64,000 nt of DNA, from assembly GCF_003002955.1 (NCBI RefSeq), contig NZ_PVTJ01000003.1, forward strand, positions 531,710 to 595,709. Reading direction: 5' to 3'. The notes beneath the pieces were generated by a model. The model was not told the origin of the DNA. It saw only the letters and a list, made by a program, of their open reading frames with translations, and ran no database searches. Position 1 is the first letter of the stretch. Every line of letters starts with the position of its first letter. Positions 33,997-42,953 of this stretch are shown piece by piece. Made by a program: the position numbers and the translations under genes. Origin of the DNA: Glycomyces artemisiae. GTDB taxonomy: Bacteria; Actinomycetota; Actinomycetes; Mycobacteriales; Micromonosporaceae.

Positions 33997-36180
33997 ATGA
34001 CCTCCACCGCTCCCCCGCTCGCCTCACCCAGGTCGCAGATGCTCCGCCTCGGACGCTTCGCCTACCGCCGCAGGCGATCCGTACTCATCGTGTCGCTGCT
34101 GCTCCTCCTCGCCGCCGCGTTCACCGCCACCGGCACTATGAACGCGCTCGTCCTCTCCCGGTACCAAGTCCCCGGCTCCGAGTCGATCGTCACCGGCGAA
34201 CGCCTGGACCGCGACTTCGCGACCGGCTCCGCGAACTTCCTGCTCCTGGTCACGGCCGCAGACGGCGACGTCGACTCGGCCGCGAGCACCGCCGCAGGCG
34301 CCGACCTCGCCGCGGCGCTCGCGGGCGCCGACGAGGTGCTCCGCGTCGACTCCTACTGGGACTCGCAGTCCCCGGCCCTCGTCAGCGAGGACGGCTCCCA
34401 GGCGCTCGTGACCGCGTACGTCCCAGGCGAAGTGACCCACGTCCGCGAAGACGTCCTCCCCCGCCTCAAAGCCCGGTTCGAACGCGACGACGGCCCGCTC
34501 ACCGTGGCCGTCGGCGGCTCCGACGAGCTGTTCCGCGAGGCCGCCCAGATCGCCCGCCAGGACTTCCTCCTCGCCGAGGCCATCGTCATCCCCGGCCTCC
34601 TGATCCTCCTCATCGCGATCTACCGCCGCCCGGCCGCGGCCTTCCTCACGGTCGGCGTGGGCCTGTTCGCGCTCGCGGTCTCGTTGGCCGCCATGCGGTT
34701 CGTCGCCGCGCAGGTGGAGGTGTCGACGTTCGCGGCCAACCTGATCCTGGTGATGGCCATGGGCTTGGCCGTCGACTACTGCCTCTTCATCGTCAGCCGC
34801 TTCCGCGAAGAGTCGGCACTGCACGACCGCGCCGAGGCGGTGGCGCGCACCGTCGCGAGCGCCGGCCGCACCGTCGTGTTCTCCGCGGTCACGGTGGCCG
34901 CGAGCCTCTCGGTGCTGCTGTTCATGCCGTTCCCGTTCCTGCGGTCCTTCGGGTACGCGGGCATCGTCGTCCCGCTCGCGGCGGTCCTCGGCGCGGTCGT
35001 GGTCCTCCCTGCGGCCCTTGCCGTCTGGGGCCACCGCGTCCAGCGCCGCGCCGCCCCGCGCCCGGTTTCCGAGGGCCGCTGGTTCCATATCGCGACGGCG
35101 GTCATGCGCCGTCCCGTCCTGTGGGGCGCGGCCGCACTAGTCCTGGTCCTGACGCTCTCCTCTCCGCTCCTGGGCGTCCGGTTCGGCGTTCCCGACGAGC
35201 GGTCCCTGCCGGAGGACGCCCCGAGTCGAGTCGTCACCGACCAGGTCACCGCGGGCTTCGCCGCCGAGGCGACCGACTCGCTCCTGATCCTGGCCGAGAA
35301 CACCGACGAGGCTGCCCTCACCGCCTACACCGCCGAGCTCTCCGAAGTCGACGGCATCGCGCAAGTCGACTCGGCAGCAGGCAGATTCGCGAACGGCGTC
35401 CTCATAGCGTCCCCCGACACGAACCGGTTCTCATGGCACGGCGACGACACCTGGCTGGCGGCCGTCCCCGAGACCTCGGCGATGCGCGACGACCCCTACG
35501 CCATGGTCGGCGAAGTCCGAGACGTCAAGGCCCCGTTCGCGACGTCCGTGGCGGGCTACCCCGCCGACTTGGCCGACTTCCGCGACGCGCTCCTCGATCG
35601 CCTCCCGCTCCTCCTCGGCCTGATCGTGCTGATCACCTTCGTGATCCTGTTCCTGATGACCGGCAGCGTGATCGCCCCGCTCAAAGCGACGATCCTCAAC
35701 GCCCTGTCGATGGCGGCCATGTTCGGCGCGCTCGTCTGGGTCTTCCAGGACGGGCACCTCTCCGACCTCATCGGGTTCACCCCGCAGGGCTCGTTCGAGC
35801 CGTCGATCCCGATCCTCATGTTCTGCGTCGCCTACGGCCTGTCCATGGACTACGAGGTGTTCATGCTCGCCCGCATCAAGGAGGAATACGACCGATCCGG
35901 CGACCCGACCGCCTCGATCGCCACCGGCCTCCAGCGCTCGGCCCCCCTGGTCACCGCCGCCGCCCTCGTCCTCGCCTTCACCTTCGCGGTCTACGCGACC
36001 GGAGACGTCGCGTTCCTCCAGATGCTCGGCCTGGGCATGGCCCTCGCGGTGACCGTGGACGCCACGGTGATCCGGGGCGTCCTCCTCCCAGCGGTCATGC
36101 GCCTCACCGGCCGGTTCAACTGGTGGGCCCCGCCGCCCCTGAAACGTCTCCACACCCGCATCGGCCTCCGCGAAGGCTGA
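33997..36180 (+). CDS. MMPL/RND-family transporter
   Basis: A 727-residue exporter with 12 predicted helices and two large extracytoplasmic loops. The conserved helix motifs are MGLAVDYCLFIVSRFREE and YGLSMDYEVFMLARIKEEY. Family members export lipids, polyketides or drugs using the proton gradient. Unlike the one at 17442, it has no extra cytoplasmic domain. The ATG at 33997 has GGGAG five bases upstream. It is divergent from and probably repressed by the TetR gene at 33266-33901. Its stop is 4 bases from the end of the convergent chrA gene. Confidence 0.9.
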   Translation: MTSTAPPLASPRSQMLRLGRFAYRRRRSVLIVSLLLLLAAAFTATGTMNALVLSRYQVPGSESIVTGERLDRDFATGSANFLLLVTAADGDVDSAASTAAGADLAAALAGADEVLRVDSYWDSQSPALVSEDGSQALVTAYVPGEVTHVREDVLPRLKARFERDDGPLTVAVGGSDELFREAAQIARQDFLLAEAIVIPGLLILLIAIYRRPAAAFLTVGVGLFALAVSLAAMRFVAAQVEVSTFAANLILVMAMGLAVDYCLFIVSRFREESALHDRAEAVARTVASAGRTVVFSAVTVAASLSVLLFMPFPFLRSFGYAGIVVPLAAVLGAVVVLPAALAVWGHRVQRRAAPRPVSEGRWFHIATAVMRRPVLWGAAALVLVLTLSSPLLGVRFGVPDERSLPEDAPSRVVTDQVTAGFAAEATDSLLILAENTDEAALTAYTAELSEVDGIAQVDSAAGRFANGVLIASPDTNRFSWHGDDTWLAAVPETSAMRDDPYAMVGEVRDVKAPFATSVAGYPADLADFRDALLDRLPLLLGLIVLITFVILFLMTGSVIAPLKATILNALSMAAMFGALVWVFQDGHLSDLIGFTPQGSFEPSIPILMFCVAYGLSMDYEVFMLARIKEEYDRSGDPTASIATGLQRSAPLVTAAALVLAFTFAVYATGDVAFLQMLGLGMALAVTVDATVIRGVLLPAVMRLTGRFNWWAPPPLKRLHTRIGLREG

Positions 36181-36184
36181 ACGG

Positions 36185-37585
36185 TCAGGCCACCGGAAGG
36201 CCGGTGAGTCCTGCGATGAGGCCGAGTGCGGCGCAGACGCCGAGGACGCGCAGGACGGACCATTTGAGGGCGAAGACGAGGACGAGCGCGATCGCGGTGA
36301 TGGCGAGGGCGACCGGCTGGATGGAGGCGAAGACGGGGACGGCGAAGTGGAGCGGTCCGGCGTTGATGTCGTGGGTGTCGGTGAAGAGGGCGGTGAGGGC
36401 GAAGTAGAGGGCGAGGTTCGCGATGACGCCGACGACGGCGGCGGTAATGCCGGTGAGGGCCGCGGAGAGCTTCTGGTTGTTGCGGAGGCGTTCGATGTAG
36501 GGGGCGCCGAGGAAGATGAACAGGAAGCAGGGCACGAACGTCACCCAGGTGGTCAGCAGCGCCCCGAGGACGCCTGCGGCCCAGGGGTTCAGGTCGCCGG
36601 GGTGGTGGTAGGCGCCGAGGAAGGCGACGAACTGGACGACCATGATCAGCGGCCCGGGAGTGGTCTCGGCGAGGGCGAGGCCCTTGACCATGTCGCCCGC
36701 TGAGAGCCAGGCGTAGTGCTCGACGGCTCGTTGGGCGACGTAGGCGAGGACGGCGTAGGCGCCGCCGAAGGTGACCACGGCCGTACCGGAGAAGAACAGG
36801 CCCTGGGCGGTGAACACGGAGTCCGTGCCGGTCAGGAGTGCGACAGCGAGGACCGGTGCGGCCCACAGGACCAGGCCGATCACGATGATGCGGGCGGCGC
36901 GTTTCCCGCTGGGAGCCTCGTGGTGGAGGGCGTCGTCGGCGATCAACGGTGCGGGGCCGTCCTGCGCCGAGCCGTGGCCGCCCGCCTTGAGCGCGTTCGG
37001 CTTCCAGCGGCCGATGGCCCATCCGGCGAGCGCGGCGGCGGCGATGACGATCGGGAACGGGATGCCGAACAGCGCCAGCGCGACGAATGCGGCGGCGGCG
37101 AGGACGACGAGCAGCGGGTGGGACAGGGCGCGCTTGCCGACGCGGTGGACGGCTTGGGCGACGACGGCGACGACGGCGGGTGCGAGTCCGGCGAACAGGG
37201 CGGTGACGATCGTGGTGTCGCCGAACGCGACGTAGACGATGGAGAGGGCCAGGAGGGCGACGGCGCCGGGGAGGACGAACAGGATGCCCGCGGCGAGCCC
37301 GCCTCGGACCCCGTTGAGAAGCCAGCCGACGTAGATCGCGAGCTGCTGGGCTTCGGGGCCGGGCAGGAGCATGCAGTAGTTGAGGGCGTGGAGGAACCGC
37401 TGCTGGCCGATCCAGCGGCGCTCGTCGACCAGGGTCCGCTGCATGACCGCGATCTGCCCGGCAGGGCCGCCGAAGGTCTGGAGCGAGATCAGGAACCACG
37501 CTTTCAGGGCGGTCCGGAACGGGACGACGTCGCGTGCGGCTGCCGCTCGGGCCGTGGCGTCGGCACGGTCGCGTTTGGTGTTCAT
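36185..37585 (-). CDS. chrA: chromate efflux transporter ChrA
   Basis: A 466-residue two-domain (long-chain) CHR transporter. The N-terminal half has FLISLQTFGGPAGQIAVMQ near residue 31 and LLPGPEAQQLAIYVGWLL near 73. The C-terminal half repeats the pattern with VVTFGGAYAVLAYV and ETTPGPLIMVVQF. About ten membrane helices are expected; it exports chromate with the proton-motive force. It follows two ChrB-domain genes with a 23-base gap and an AAAGGAA site, forming a chrB-chrB-chrA operon. Confidence 0.93.
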   Translation of the reverse strand: MNTKRDRADATARAAAARDVVPFRTALKAWFLISLQTFGGPAGQIAVMQRTLVDERRWIGQQRFLHALNYCMLLPGPEAQQLAIYVGWLLNGVRGGLAAGILFVLPGAVALLALSIVYVAFGDTTIVTALFAGLAPAVVAVVAQAVHRVGKRALSHPLLVVLAAAAFVALALFGIPFPIVIAAAALAGWAIGRWKPNALKAGGHGSAQDGPAPLIADDALHHEAPSGKRAARIIVIGLVLWAAPVLAVALLTGTDSVFTAQGLFFSGTAVVTFGGAYAVLAYVAQRAVEHYAWLSAGDMVKGLALAETTPGPLIMVVQFVAFLGAYHHPGDLNPWAAGVLGALLTTWVTFVPCFLFIFLGAPYIERLRNNQKLSAALTGITAAVVGVIANLALYFALTALFTDTHDINAGPLHFAVPVFASIQPVALAITAIALVLVFALKWSVLRVLGVCAALGLIAGLTGLPVA

Positions 37586-37608
37586 GGGGGCAGGGGTTCC
37601 TTTGCGTC

Positions 37609-38040
37609 TCAGGCGGGTTCGCGGCCGAGTAGGGTGGATCGGCGGTAGTACTCGTAGAGGCCGTCGAACAGCGGCCGGGTGTGCTCGATCGTCTGCTCGT
37701 CGTCGCAGACCATGGACAGGGCGCGCAGGGCGATGTCGATGCCGTGGGCTTCGGGGACGTCGAACCGCTCGTCGTCGAGGTCGGCTTCATGCACCGTGGC
37801 GGCGAGGCGCCACAGGACCGGGTCGGTGAGGTCGTAGCGGCGCAGGATCGTCTCGAACGTGCAGTCGCCGCCCTGGTGGCCCAGGTCGACGCCGCGCATG
37901 TCGAACGCCGTCGCCTCCTCGGGCACGTCGGCGGGGTCGGCGACGAACACGAATTCCGCGTCAGGGTCGACGGCGCGGCGGATGAGCCAGATGCACGCGG
38001 CCCGGTCGATGTGGACGCCCGCACGCGTCGCCCACCTCAC
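37609..38040 (-). CDS. chrB: ChrB C-terminal-domain protein
   Basis: A 143-residue protein equal to the C-terminal half of ChrB: RAGVHIDRAACIWLIRRAVDPDAEFVFV, later FDMRGVDLGHQGGDCTFETI with the Asp/His/Cys pattern, and a helical tail. Elsewhere this domain is fused to the ChrB N-terminal domain. Here it starts at GTG overlapping the stop of that separate gene (GTGA, 38037-38040), so the two halves are made in equal amounts. It is probably a chromate sensor or processing partner for ChrA. Confidence 0.85.
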   Translation of the reverse strand: MRWATRAGVHIDRAACIWLIRRAVDPDAEFVFVADPADVPEEATAFDMRGVDLGHQGGDCTFETILRRYDLTDPVLWRLAATVHEADLDDERFDVPEAHGIDIALRALSMVCDDEQTIEHTRPLFDGLYEYYRRSTLLGREPA

Positions 38041-38534
38041 GAGCCCACCGCCTCGGAGGCGCTCTGGCCCTGGAGGTCGGCGACCGCCCGGCGGGCCCGA
38101 TCGCGTTCGGGCGGCGGGAAGTAGTCGCGGCGGTCGATGCGGTGGAGCTCGGCGCGCAGCCGCCGCACCGCGGCAGCCCGCTCGACCTCGGGCAGCTCGG
38201 CGGCGGCTGCGGCCGCGTCCAGAACGCCCCGGTACTCGACGGCCCTGGCCTCGGCCATCAATGCCGCCAGCTCCCGCTCCTGCGCGAGGGCCGCGGGCCG
38301 GGCGATCCAGATCGCCGCCGTCCCGCCCGCCTCCAGAGCCTCGTCGGCAAGCCACTCCAAGTGCTCCCGCGTCCTCGCATCAGCGGGGAGCGCCACCAGA
38401 CCGTCCGACAGCTGCGCGACCCCCAGCCGCTTGAGCTTGCGCCACAACGCGATCCGCGGGCTCGACGGCTCCCGCGGCATCCGGTACGACAGCAGCACCC
38501 ACTCACCGGTGCCGTGCGCGTCAGTTCCACCCAT
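38037..38534 (-). CDS. chrB: ChrB N-terminal-domain protein, chromate-responsive regulator half
   Basis: A 165-residue protein with the ChrB N-terminal domain: WVLLSYRMPREPSSPRIALWRKLKRLGVAQLSDGLVALP, then an Arg/Glu-rich helical region. The domain resembles PaaX-type winged helix regulators. The ATG at 38534 has no ribosome site and directly follows two tandem 16-bp palindromic repeats, so translation is probably leaderless or from a very short leader, with the regulator binding right at its own start. ChrB is otherwise one protein of about 300 residues. Confidence 0.85.
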   Translation of the reverse strand: MGGTDAHGTGEWVLLSYRMPREPSSPRIALWRKLKRLGVAQLSDGLVALPADARTREHLEWLADEALEAGGTAAIWIARPAALAQERELAALMAEARAVEYRGVLDAAAAAAELPEVERAAAVRRLRAELHRIDRRDYFPPPERDRARRAVADLQGQSASEAVGS

Positions 38535-38566
38535 GCAACCATGGTTGCATGAAACCGTGGTTACAT
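38535..38566 (-). promoter_or_regulatory. two tandem 16-bp operators abutting the chrB start codon
   Basis: On the minus strand, ATGTAACCACGGTTTC (38566-38551) and ATGCAACCATGGTTGC (38550-38535) follow each other, and the chrB ATG comes next. Each has AACC-N2-GGTT symmetry; with the following AT the second forms an 18-bp perfect palindrome (38533-38550). Confidence 0.6.
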
Positions 38567-38569
38567 CAA

Positions 38570-39445
38570 CTAGCGCGGGAGTTCGGGTAACTGTCGTGCA
38601 GGCGGCGCTTCGGCCAGCTCGGTCAGGCGGCGCACCAGCAGTGCGGCCTCCTCGGTGTCGGTGCGGATGCCGAAGACGTCGTCGAGGAGCTTCGGCACCT
38701 CGCGTGGTTCGACGGTCTGCTTCGAAGGAGTCCCGCCGGGGCGCTCGGTGGTCCAGGTGAGCGCGTCGAGCGTGTCGTACCGGTCGGTGCGCAGCCGCTG
38801 CACGAACGGGCGGATGACGAACGGCGAGCGGTCGTTCGAGGCCACGAAGTGATTGCCGACCGCGTAGTCGACGGCGTACTGCGGGTTCTCGGTGAAGACC
38901 TGCCGCACCTGCCAGGACTCCTCGTCGCCGCGCTGGTGCACGGCCCAGCCCGGCGAGCCGTGGGTGATCTCCTGCCAGCGCAGCAGGTACGGCCAGGGGC
39001 CGGCCTCGCTGGTGGCGCCGTCGACGAGCTCGATGGGCTCCAGGGGGCTGTTGCCGAAGCCGACGTCGACAAGCCGGCGGGTCCCGTCGATGTCGACCAG
39101 GATCATCGCGTGGGTGGCGGGGCGCGGGCGGTACTGGTCGGCACCGAGCTGGACCCGGCCGGAGACGGCGGTGAAGTCGAAGCCGAGCTTCTCCAGGACC
39201 GCGGCGAAGAGCGTGACGTGCTCGAAGCAGTAGCCGCCGCGGCCGCGGCGGATCAGCTTGTCCTGCAAGGAGGGCAGGTCGAGTCTGACCTCGCGGTAGA
39301 GGAAGCTGTCGAGGGTGTCCCACCTGACGTTGAGCACGTGCGCACGCTGGAGGCCGCGGAGGGTCCCCAGCGTCGGGGCCCGGTCGCCCTCGTAGCCCAG
39401 GAAGGCGAGATAGGCGTCGAGATCGAGGTCCTCACTGCTCCACAT
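38570..39445 (-). CDS. nat: arylamine N-acetyltransferase
   Basis: A 291-residue NAT. The catalytic triad is Cys73 in RGRGGYCFEH, His112 in ATHAMILV and Asp127 in LVDVGFGNSPLEP. It transfers acetyl from acetyl-CoA to arylamines and hydrazines, and homologues also act as amide synthases in ansamycin pathways; no such cluster is present. The ATG at 39445 has AGG a few bases upstream. The long open frame through it on the same strand is antisense to the UvrA-like gene and is not real coding. It is transcribed toward chrB, 35 bases away. Confidence 0.9.
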   Translation of the reverse strand: MWSSEDLDLDAYLAFLGYEGDRAPTLGTLRGLQRAHVLNVRWDTLDSFLYREVRLDLPSLQDKLIRRGRGGYCFEHVTLFAAVLEKLGFDFTAVSGRVQLGADQYRPRPATHAMILVDIDGTRRLVDVGFGNSPLEPIELVDGATSEAGPWPYLLRWQEITHGSPGWAVHQRGDEESWQVRQVFTENPQYAVDYAVGNHFVASNDRSPFVIRPFVQRLRTDRYDTLDALTWTTERPGGTPSKQTVEPREVPKLLDDVFGIRTDTEEAALLVRRLTELAEAPPARQLPELPR

Positions 39446-39521
39446 GCACCTGCCAACGCCGCTGCCGCCGAGCGCATTCCACCGGGTCGCCGTGACCACT
39501 GTGCCCCAGTGGGTTCCCGGA

Positions 39522-40475
39522 TCAATTTGCGGCGGCCGCGCGCAGTCGTTCGGCGAAGCGGTGGAAGCCCTGGACGAAGTGGTCCGGCGCCTCGATCGTG
39601 AAGTCCGCGTCGAGGAACGCGAGGGCGACGAGCGGCCATTCCCAGGTGTCGAGGCGCATGGCGACGCGGGTCCGCCCGTCGTCGAGGGCGGTGAGTTCGA
39701 CCGTGTCGTGGCGGAACGCCTCGGCGACGGGTCCCGGCGGGGCCGAGACGATGAAGGCGACCGGTCGGCGGTTCCGGGCGATGCCTTCGACGAGGTAGTC
39801 CATCGCCGACGGGGCGGGCCTCGGGTCGAATCGGGTGGTGGAAAGGCGCAGGCCGCGGACGCGGTCCGTGCGGAAGGTCCGCCAGTCGCCGCGGCCGAGG
39901 TCCCAGGCGAGGAGGTACCAGCGTTGGAGGTGATGGAGCTGCCGGTGGGGTTCGACGCGACGGGACGAGACCGCGCCGTCGCCCCGTTCGTAGTCGAACG
40001 TGACGATCTGGCGGGCCGCGATCGCGTCGGCCAGCTCGCCGAGGTCGCCCGCGCTGGTGGTCGGGGCGGGCACGCCGCCGGTCTCCAGGCTGGCCCGCAG
40101 CCGTGCGATCCGGTGTCGGAGGCGTTTGGGCAGGTACTGGTCGACCTTCCCGTAGGCGCGGGTGGCCGCCTCGTCCACGGAGCCTTCGTCGGCGCTGCCG
40201 GTCGCCGCGAGTGCGGCGAGGCCGAGGAGGATCGCGATGGCCTCGTCGTCTTCGAGCATGAGCGGCGGCATCGCGGTGCCGGCGGTGAGCCGGTAGTGAC
40301 CGCCCGGCCCCGGACGCGTCTCGACCGGGTAGTCGTATTCGCGCAGGCGGTCGATGTCGCGCCGCAGCGTCCGGGGGCTGACGCCGAGCCGCGCGGCGAG
40401 TTCGGCGCCGCTGAACGAACGGCCGGTCTGCAGTGTCGCGAGCAGGGAGAGCATTCGGCGGGTGACATCGGGCAT
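39522..40475 (-). CDS. YafY-type HTH/WYL-domain regulator
   Basis: A 317-residue regulator: DeoR-like winged helix (about residues 1-60, FSGAELAARLGVSPRTLRRDIDRL), a linker, a WYL domain (about 140-225; here RWYLLAWDLGRGDWRTFRTDRV) and a C-terminal WCX extension. WYL domains sense nucleic acid or small ligands and often control DNA-damage or defence genes. It is divergent from the UvrA-like gene, 62 bases away, with an ATGCGGCC/GGCCGCAT inverted repeat between. Confidence 0.88.
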   Translation of the reverse strand: MPDVTRRMLSLLATLQTGRSFSGAELAARLGVSPRTLRRDIDRLREYDYPVETRPGPGGHYRLTAGTAMPPLMLEDDEAIAILLGLAALAATGSADEGSVDEAATRAYGKVDQYLPKRLRHRIARLRASLETGGVPAPTTSAGDLGELADAIAARQIVTFDYERGDGAVSSRRVEPHRQLHHLQRWYLLAWDLGRGDWRTFRTDRVRGLRLSTTRFDPRPAPSAMDYLVEGIARNRRPVAFIVSAPPGPVAEAFRHDTVELTALDDGRTRVAMRLDTWEWPLVALAFLDADFTIEAPDHFVQGFHRFAERLRAAAAN

Positions 40476-40494
40476 GTCTTCAGTCTGCCCGAAA

Positions 40495-40517
40495 ATGCGG
40501 CCAGGATCCGGCCGCAT
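40495..40517. promoter_or_regulatory. 23-bp inverted repeat between YafY-type regulator and UvrA-like gene
   Basis: ATGCGGCC (40495-40502) and GGCCGCAT (40510-40517) flank a GGATCC core in the only 62 bases between the divergent starts. It is a likely operator of the WYL regulator. Confidence 0.45.
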
Positions 40518-40537
40518 CCGCGTCTAGCGTCGACGGG

Positions 40538-42769
40538 ATGAACGAGCGAATGATCCGCATCCGCAGCGCCCGGTCCAACAACCTCAAGTCCCTCGACGTG
40601 GACCTGCCGCGCGGGAAGATGATCGTGTTCGCGGGCGTGTCCGGCTCCGGGAAGTCGTCCCTGGTGTTCGACACGATCGCCGCCGAGGCGGGCCACCAGG
40701 TCACCGAGACGTACCCGCCGTTCCTGCGGAACCGGATGCCGAAATGGACCCGGCCCGACGCCGACGAGATCTCGGGGCTCTCGCCTGTGGTGGTGATCGA
40801 CCAGCGCCGCCTGGGCGGGAACGCCAGGTCGACCGTCGGGACGATCACCGACACCTGGACCTACCTGCGGCTGCTGTACTCCCGGGTCGGCGAGCCGCTG
40901 ATCGGCGAGTCGACCCGGTTCTCCTTCAACGACCCGGCCGGCATGTGCCCGACCTGCTCGGGCCTCGGCGAGACGGTGGCGGTCGACGTCGCGTCGTTCC
41001 TCGACCCCGACCGGACGCTGCGCAGCGGCGCGATCCTCCTGCCCGGCATCGTGGACGGCGGCTACTGGCACGCCAAGTACGTCGATGCGGGGGCGTTCCC
41101 GGTCGACACGCCGCTGCGCGACTGGACCGAGGGCGAGCGGCTCGCACTGCTGTACGGCGGCGAGCACGCCGCGAGGCTCGAAACCAGGCCCCCGGCCGAC
41201 TTCGAGGGCCTGGTCGAGTGGTTCGAGCGGATCTACCTGCGCACTGCCGACCACCTTTCGGAGCGCAAGCAGGAGACCATCGACCGGTTCACGCGATCCG
41301 GGACGTGCCCCGAGTGCGCGGGCGAGCGGCTGAACGCCGAAGCCCGGGCCGTCGAGGTTCACGGCCGCACCATCGGCGAGCTGGCGTCCATGGAAGTCTC
41401 GGAACTGCCCGACTTCCTCACGGGGATAACGGAGGCCGCGGTGGCGCCGGTCGTCTCGGCACTGATGGAGCGGCTGCGCGCGATGGACGGCATCGGCCTC
41501 GGCTACCTGCACCTGGGCCGCGCCACGACGAGTCTGTCCGGAGGCGAGTCCCAGCGGGTGAAGACCGTGAAGCACTTGGGCAGCAGCCTGATCGAAATGC
41601 TCTACATCTTCGACGAGCCCACGGTCGGACTGCACCCGCAGGACGTGGAGGCGATGACCGGGATCTTGGCCCGGTTGCGGGACAAGGGGAACACGGTGCT
41701 CGTCGTCGAGCACGACCCGGCCGTCATGGCGGTCGCGGACCAGATCGTCGAGATCGGACCCGACGCGGGAGCCGAGGGCGGGCGCGTGGTCTTCCAGGGG
41801 ACGTTCGCCCAGCTGCGGGAGGCCCGCACGCCCACGGCGCTCGCCCTCGCCGATCGCGCGCCGGCCGCCACCGCGCCGCGCGAGGCCGCCGACGTGATCA
41901 CGGTCAAGCACGCGGAGCGGAACAACCTGCAGGACTTGACGGTCGACTTCCCGATCGGGGTGCTGACCGTGCTCTCCGGCGTCGCCGGATCCGGCAAGTC
42001 GAGCCTGGCGGCCGAACTGGTCGACCAGCACGGCGCGATCGTCGTGGACCAGCGCCCCGTCGGCGCCAACCGCCGCTCCACGCCGATCACCTACACCGGG
42101 ATCGCCGCGCCGGTCCGCCGCCTGTTCGCGAAGGCGAGCGGCCTGCCCGCCAAGTACTTCAGCGCCAACTCCGAAGGCGCGTGCCCCGAATGCAAGGGTC
42201 TCGGGATCGTCTACACCGACCTCGCGTTCCTGGAGGGGCAGGAGACCGTGTGCGCGAGGTGCGGCGGGCGCCGTTTCACCGACGAGGTCCTGCACCACCG
42301 GGTCGAGGGGCTCACGATCGCCGACATCGACGATCTGACCATCGCGGACGCGCTCGAACGCTTCGAGGACCGGACGATCCGCAAGGCGCTGGGCCACCTC
42401 GACCGGGTCGGGCTCGGCTACCTGCGTCTCGGGCAGCCGCTCACGACGCTGTCGGGCGGCGAGTGCCAGCGCGTCAAGATCGCGAAGGAACTGCACGACA
42501 CCGCGGAGCCGTCGCTGTACGTCTTGGACGAGCCGACGACCGGGCTGCACCTGCGCGACGTCGACACGCTCGTGAAGGTGCTGTTCCAACTGGTCGACCG
42601 CGGTCACACGGTCGTCGTCATCGAGCACAACCTCGACGTGATCCGCCGCGCCGACTGGATCGTCGACCTGGGCCCGGGAGCGGGCCGCCACGGCGGGCGA
42701 GTCCTCTACGAGGGCCCGGTATCGGGCATCCGCGGCACCGCGACCTCGCGAGCGCTCGGGCAGGGCTGA
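40538..42769 (+). CDS. UvrA-like ABC protein (short, drug-resistance type)
   Basis: A 743-residue twin-ATPase of the UvrA family. Walker A motifs are GVSGSGKSS near residue 33 and GVAGSGKSS near 482. The zinc fingers have [22 protein letters not shown] and CPECKGLG...CARCGGRR. The signatures are [10 protein letters not shown] and [10 protein letters not shown], and there are two DEPT(V/T)GLH Walker B regions. Housekeeping UvrA is about 950 residues. This one lacks most of the first insertion where UvrB binds, like the UvrA2/UvrA3 group linked to drug or producer self-resistance. A WYL regulator is divergent and a streptogramin lyase is downstream. Confidence 0.87.
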   Translation: MNERMIRIRSARSNNLKSLDVDLPRGKMIVFAGVSGSGKSSLVFDTIAAEAGHQVTETYPPFLRNRMPKWTRPDADEISGLSPVVVIDQRRLGGNARSTVGTITDTWTYLRLLYSRVGEPLIGESTRFSFNDPAGMCPTCSGLGETVAVDVASFLDPDRTLRSGAILLPGIVDGGYWHAKYVDAGAFPVDTPLRDWTEGERLALLYGGEHAARLETRPPADFEGLVEWFERIYLRTADHLSERKQETIDRFTRSGTCPECAGERLNAEARAVEVHGRTIGELASMEVSELPDFLTGITEAAVAPVVSALMERLRAMDGIGLGYLHLGRATTSLSGGESQRVKTVKHLGSSLIEMLYIFDEPTVGLHPQDVEAMTGILARLRDKGNTVLVVEHDPAVMAVADQIVEIGPDAGAEGGRVVFQGTFAQLREARTPTALALADRAPAATAPREAADVITVKHAERNNLQDLTVDFPIGVLTVLSGVAGSGKSSLAAELVDQHGAIVVDQRPVGANRRSTPITYTGIAAPVRRLFAKASGLPAKYFSANSEGACPECKGLGIVYTDLAFLEGQETVCARCGGRRFTDEVLHHRVEGLTIADIDDLTIADALERFEDRTIRKALGHLDRVGLGYLRLGQPLTTLSGGECQRVKIAKELHDTAEPSLYVLDEPTTGLHLRDVDTLVKVLFQLVDRGHTVVVIEHNLDVIRRADWIVDLGPGAGRHGGRVLYEGPVSGIRGTATSRALGQG

Positions 42770-42953
42770 AGGAACGGCGTCCAGGCGCGCACGCGCGTGA
42801 CCGCCGCCCACGTGTACTTCTCGTCGTATCAGGTGATGTAATCATTGGCCGTTCCCGCTCCGGCCGCGTCGTACGGCATCTCGTAAGGCGAGGAGTGGCA
42901 AGTCAGTTCGCCGAGCCGGCGATGCACCGATTGGTAGCGGAAGGTGTTATCTC
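42770..42953 (+). promoter_or_regulatory. vgb leader region with a possible leader peptide
   Basis: This 184-base gap holds a start-stop ATGTAA (about 42836-42841). An 11-codon frame MHRLVAEGVIS at 42922-42957 has a TGA that overlaps the vgb ATG. A coupled leader peptide, as in antibiotic-induced attenuation, is conceivable, but no good ribosome site precedes it. A GGAAGG about 10 bases before the vgb ATG is the likelier signal. Confidence 0.25.

Noticed and set aside
38570..42811. Open frame of 1413 codons on the minus strand
   Set aside because: Only its left end is the N-acetyltransferase. The rest is antisense to the UvrA-like gene and crosses the WYL gene in another frame; it is a high-GC shadow.
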